Assembly (NCBI RefSeq): GCF_019599275.1
Contig: NZ_JAHZTD010000001.1
Coordinates: 2,170,001 to 2,234,000 of the forward strand
DNA: 64,000 bases
DNA from: Hymenobacter sp. HSC-4F20
GTDB taxonomy: Bacteria > Bacteroidota > Bacteroidia > Cytophagales > Hymenobacteraceae
Reading direction: 5' to 3'
Shown here one piece after another: positions 63,644 through 64,000 of this stretch (positions within the stretch are counted from its first letter, which is position 1; each line of letters opens with the position of its first letter). The position numbers and the translations under genes are program-made. The notes under the pieces are model-generated. The model was not told where the DNA came from and did no database searches. It saw only the letters and a program-made list of their open reading frames with translations.

Positions 63644-64000
63644 ATGACTAACCGCAAACAGCACATTGCAGAGGTAGCATTGCAGCTATTTGGGGACAAA
63701 GGCTTTGAAAACACTTCTACCCAGCTTATTGCGAAGGCAGCAGGTGTTTCAGAAGCTCTCATTTTCAAGCATTTTGGCTCAAAAGACCAGTTGCTTGAAT
63801 TTGTTATCCGCAATGGGTATAAGCGCATTATTGAAGACAACCGCGGAGGCTTGGCTGAACCCGACCCGCTGGCTTTTATTCATAGTGTAATTGAACTGCC
63901 CTTTAAGTTGGTGCAGGCCGAGCCTCACTTCTGGAAGTTACAATACCGCCTAGCTGACTCCGAAATGGCGCGGCAGCAGCACGAGCGGTTTATGAAACCT
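63644..64000 (+). CDS. TetR-family transcriptional regulator (cut by window end)
   Basis: The first 119 codons of a TetR-type repressor, running off the window. Residues 1-45 hold the DNA-binding domain: MTNRKQHIAEVALQLFGDKG, then the helix-turn-helix TSTQLIAKAAGVSEALIFKH and the FGSKDQLLEFVI end. The remaining part is the start of the ligand domain. The target genes lie outside the window or are unknown. It may also act on argH nearby, but nothing shows this. Confidence 0.88.
   Translation, partial: MTNRKQHIAEVALQLFGDKGFENTSTQLIAKAAGVSEALIFKHFGSKDQLLEFVIRNGYKRIIEDNRGGLAEPDPLAFIHSVIELPFKLVQAEPHFWKLQYRLADSEMARQQHERFMKP

Overview
The window looks like a chromosomal segment of a high-GC member of the Bacteroidota, most like Hymenobacter or a close relative in the Cytophagales. 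The reasons are a SusC/SusD pair, a DUF6377-type regulator, TonB-dependent receptors with carboxypeptidase-regulatory-like N-termini, a DUF4249 lipoprotein, an arginine pathway using an N-acyl-ornithine carbamoyltransferase, near absence of Shine-Dalgarno sites, and several promoters with the Bacteroidota -7 element TAnnTTTG. The organism is inferred from gene content only. I saw no rRNA, tRNA, insertion sequence, prophage or CRISPR array.

Region 1 (1-12925) is an alpha-glucoside utilisation locus. A leftward set holds a secreted GH13 alpha-glucosidase, SusC, SusD and a GH37 trehalase. A rightward set holds a DUF6377 membrane regulator and a GH65 enzyme. The GH65 protein lacks the phosphate-binding signature of the phosphorylases. 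It has two glutamates (471 and 615) placed as in the GH65 kojibiose hydrolase type, so it is probably a hydrolase. Together these genes would capture, import and hydrolyse trehalose and other short alpha-glucosides.

Region 2 (12926-25150) is mixed. It has a DUF2306 membrane protein, an outer-membrane beta-barrel receptor, an RsbQ-like hydrolase, a methyltransferase, a GNAT enzyme, a GH92 alpha-mannosidase, a SnoaL/DUF4440-like protein, a cupin and small lipoproteins. Three genes (18165-18806, 19987-20595, 22929-23381) are clearly more AT-rich than their neighbours and look acquired.

Region 3 (25150-47100) is mostly housekeeping: SbcC, an HNH nuclease, thioredoxin, a TonB receptor with a DUF4249 partner, purine nucleoside phosphorylase, SppA, RarA, two transporters, a carboxylesterase and DNA polymerase IV. 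Several perfect hairpin terminators and a family of long imperfect palindromes lie between these genes.

Region 4 (47234-63026) carries nearly the whole arginine pathway plus carbamoyl-phosphate synthetase. Leftward are argF', carB, two small membrane-anchored paralogues, carA, argD, argC, argG and a cysteine-containing GNAT acyltransferase. Rightward are argB, argE and argH. The two arms diverge from a 614-base control region (59153-59766). Carbamoyl phosphate from CarAB feeds ArgF', and ArgG and ArgH finish arginine. The end of the window has a structured non-coding stretch with a strong terminator and the first 119 codons of a TetR-type regulator.
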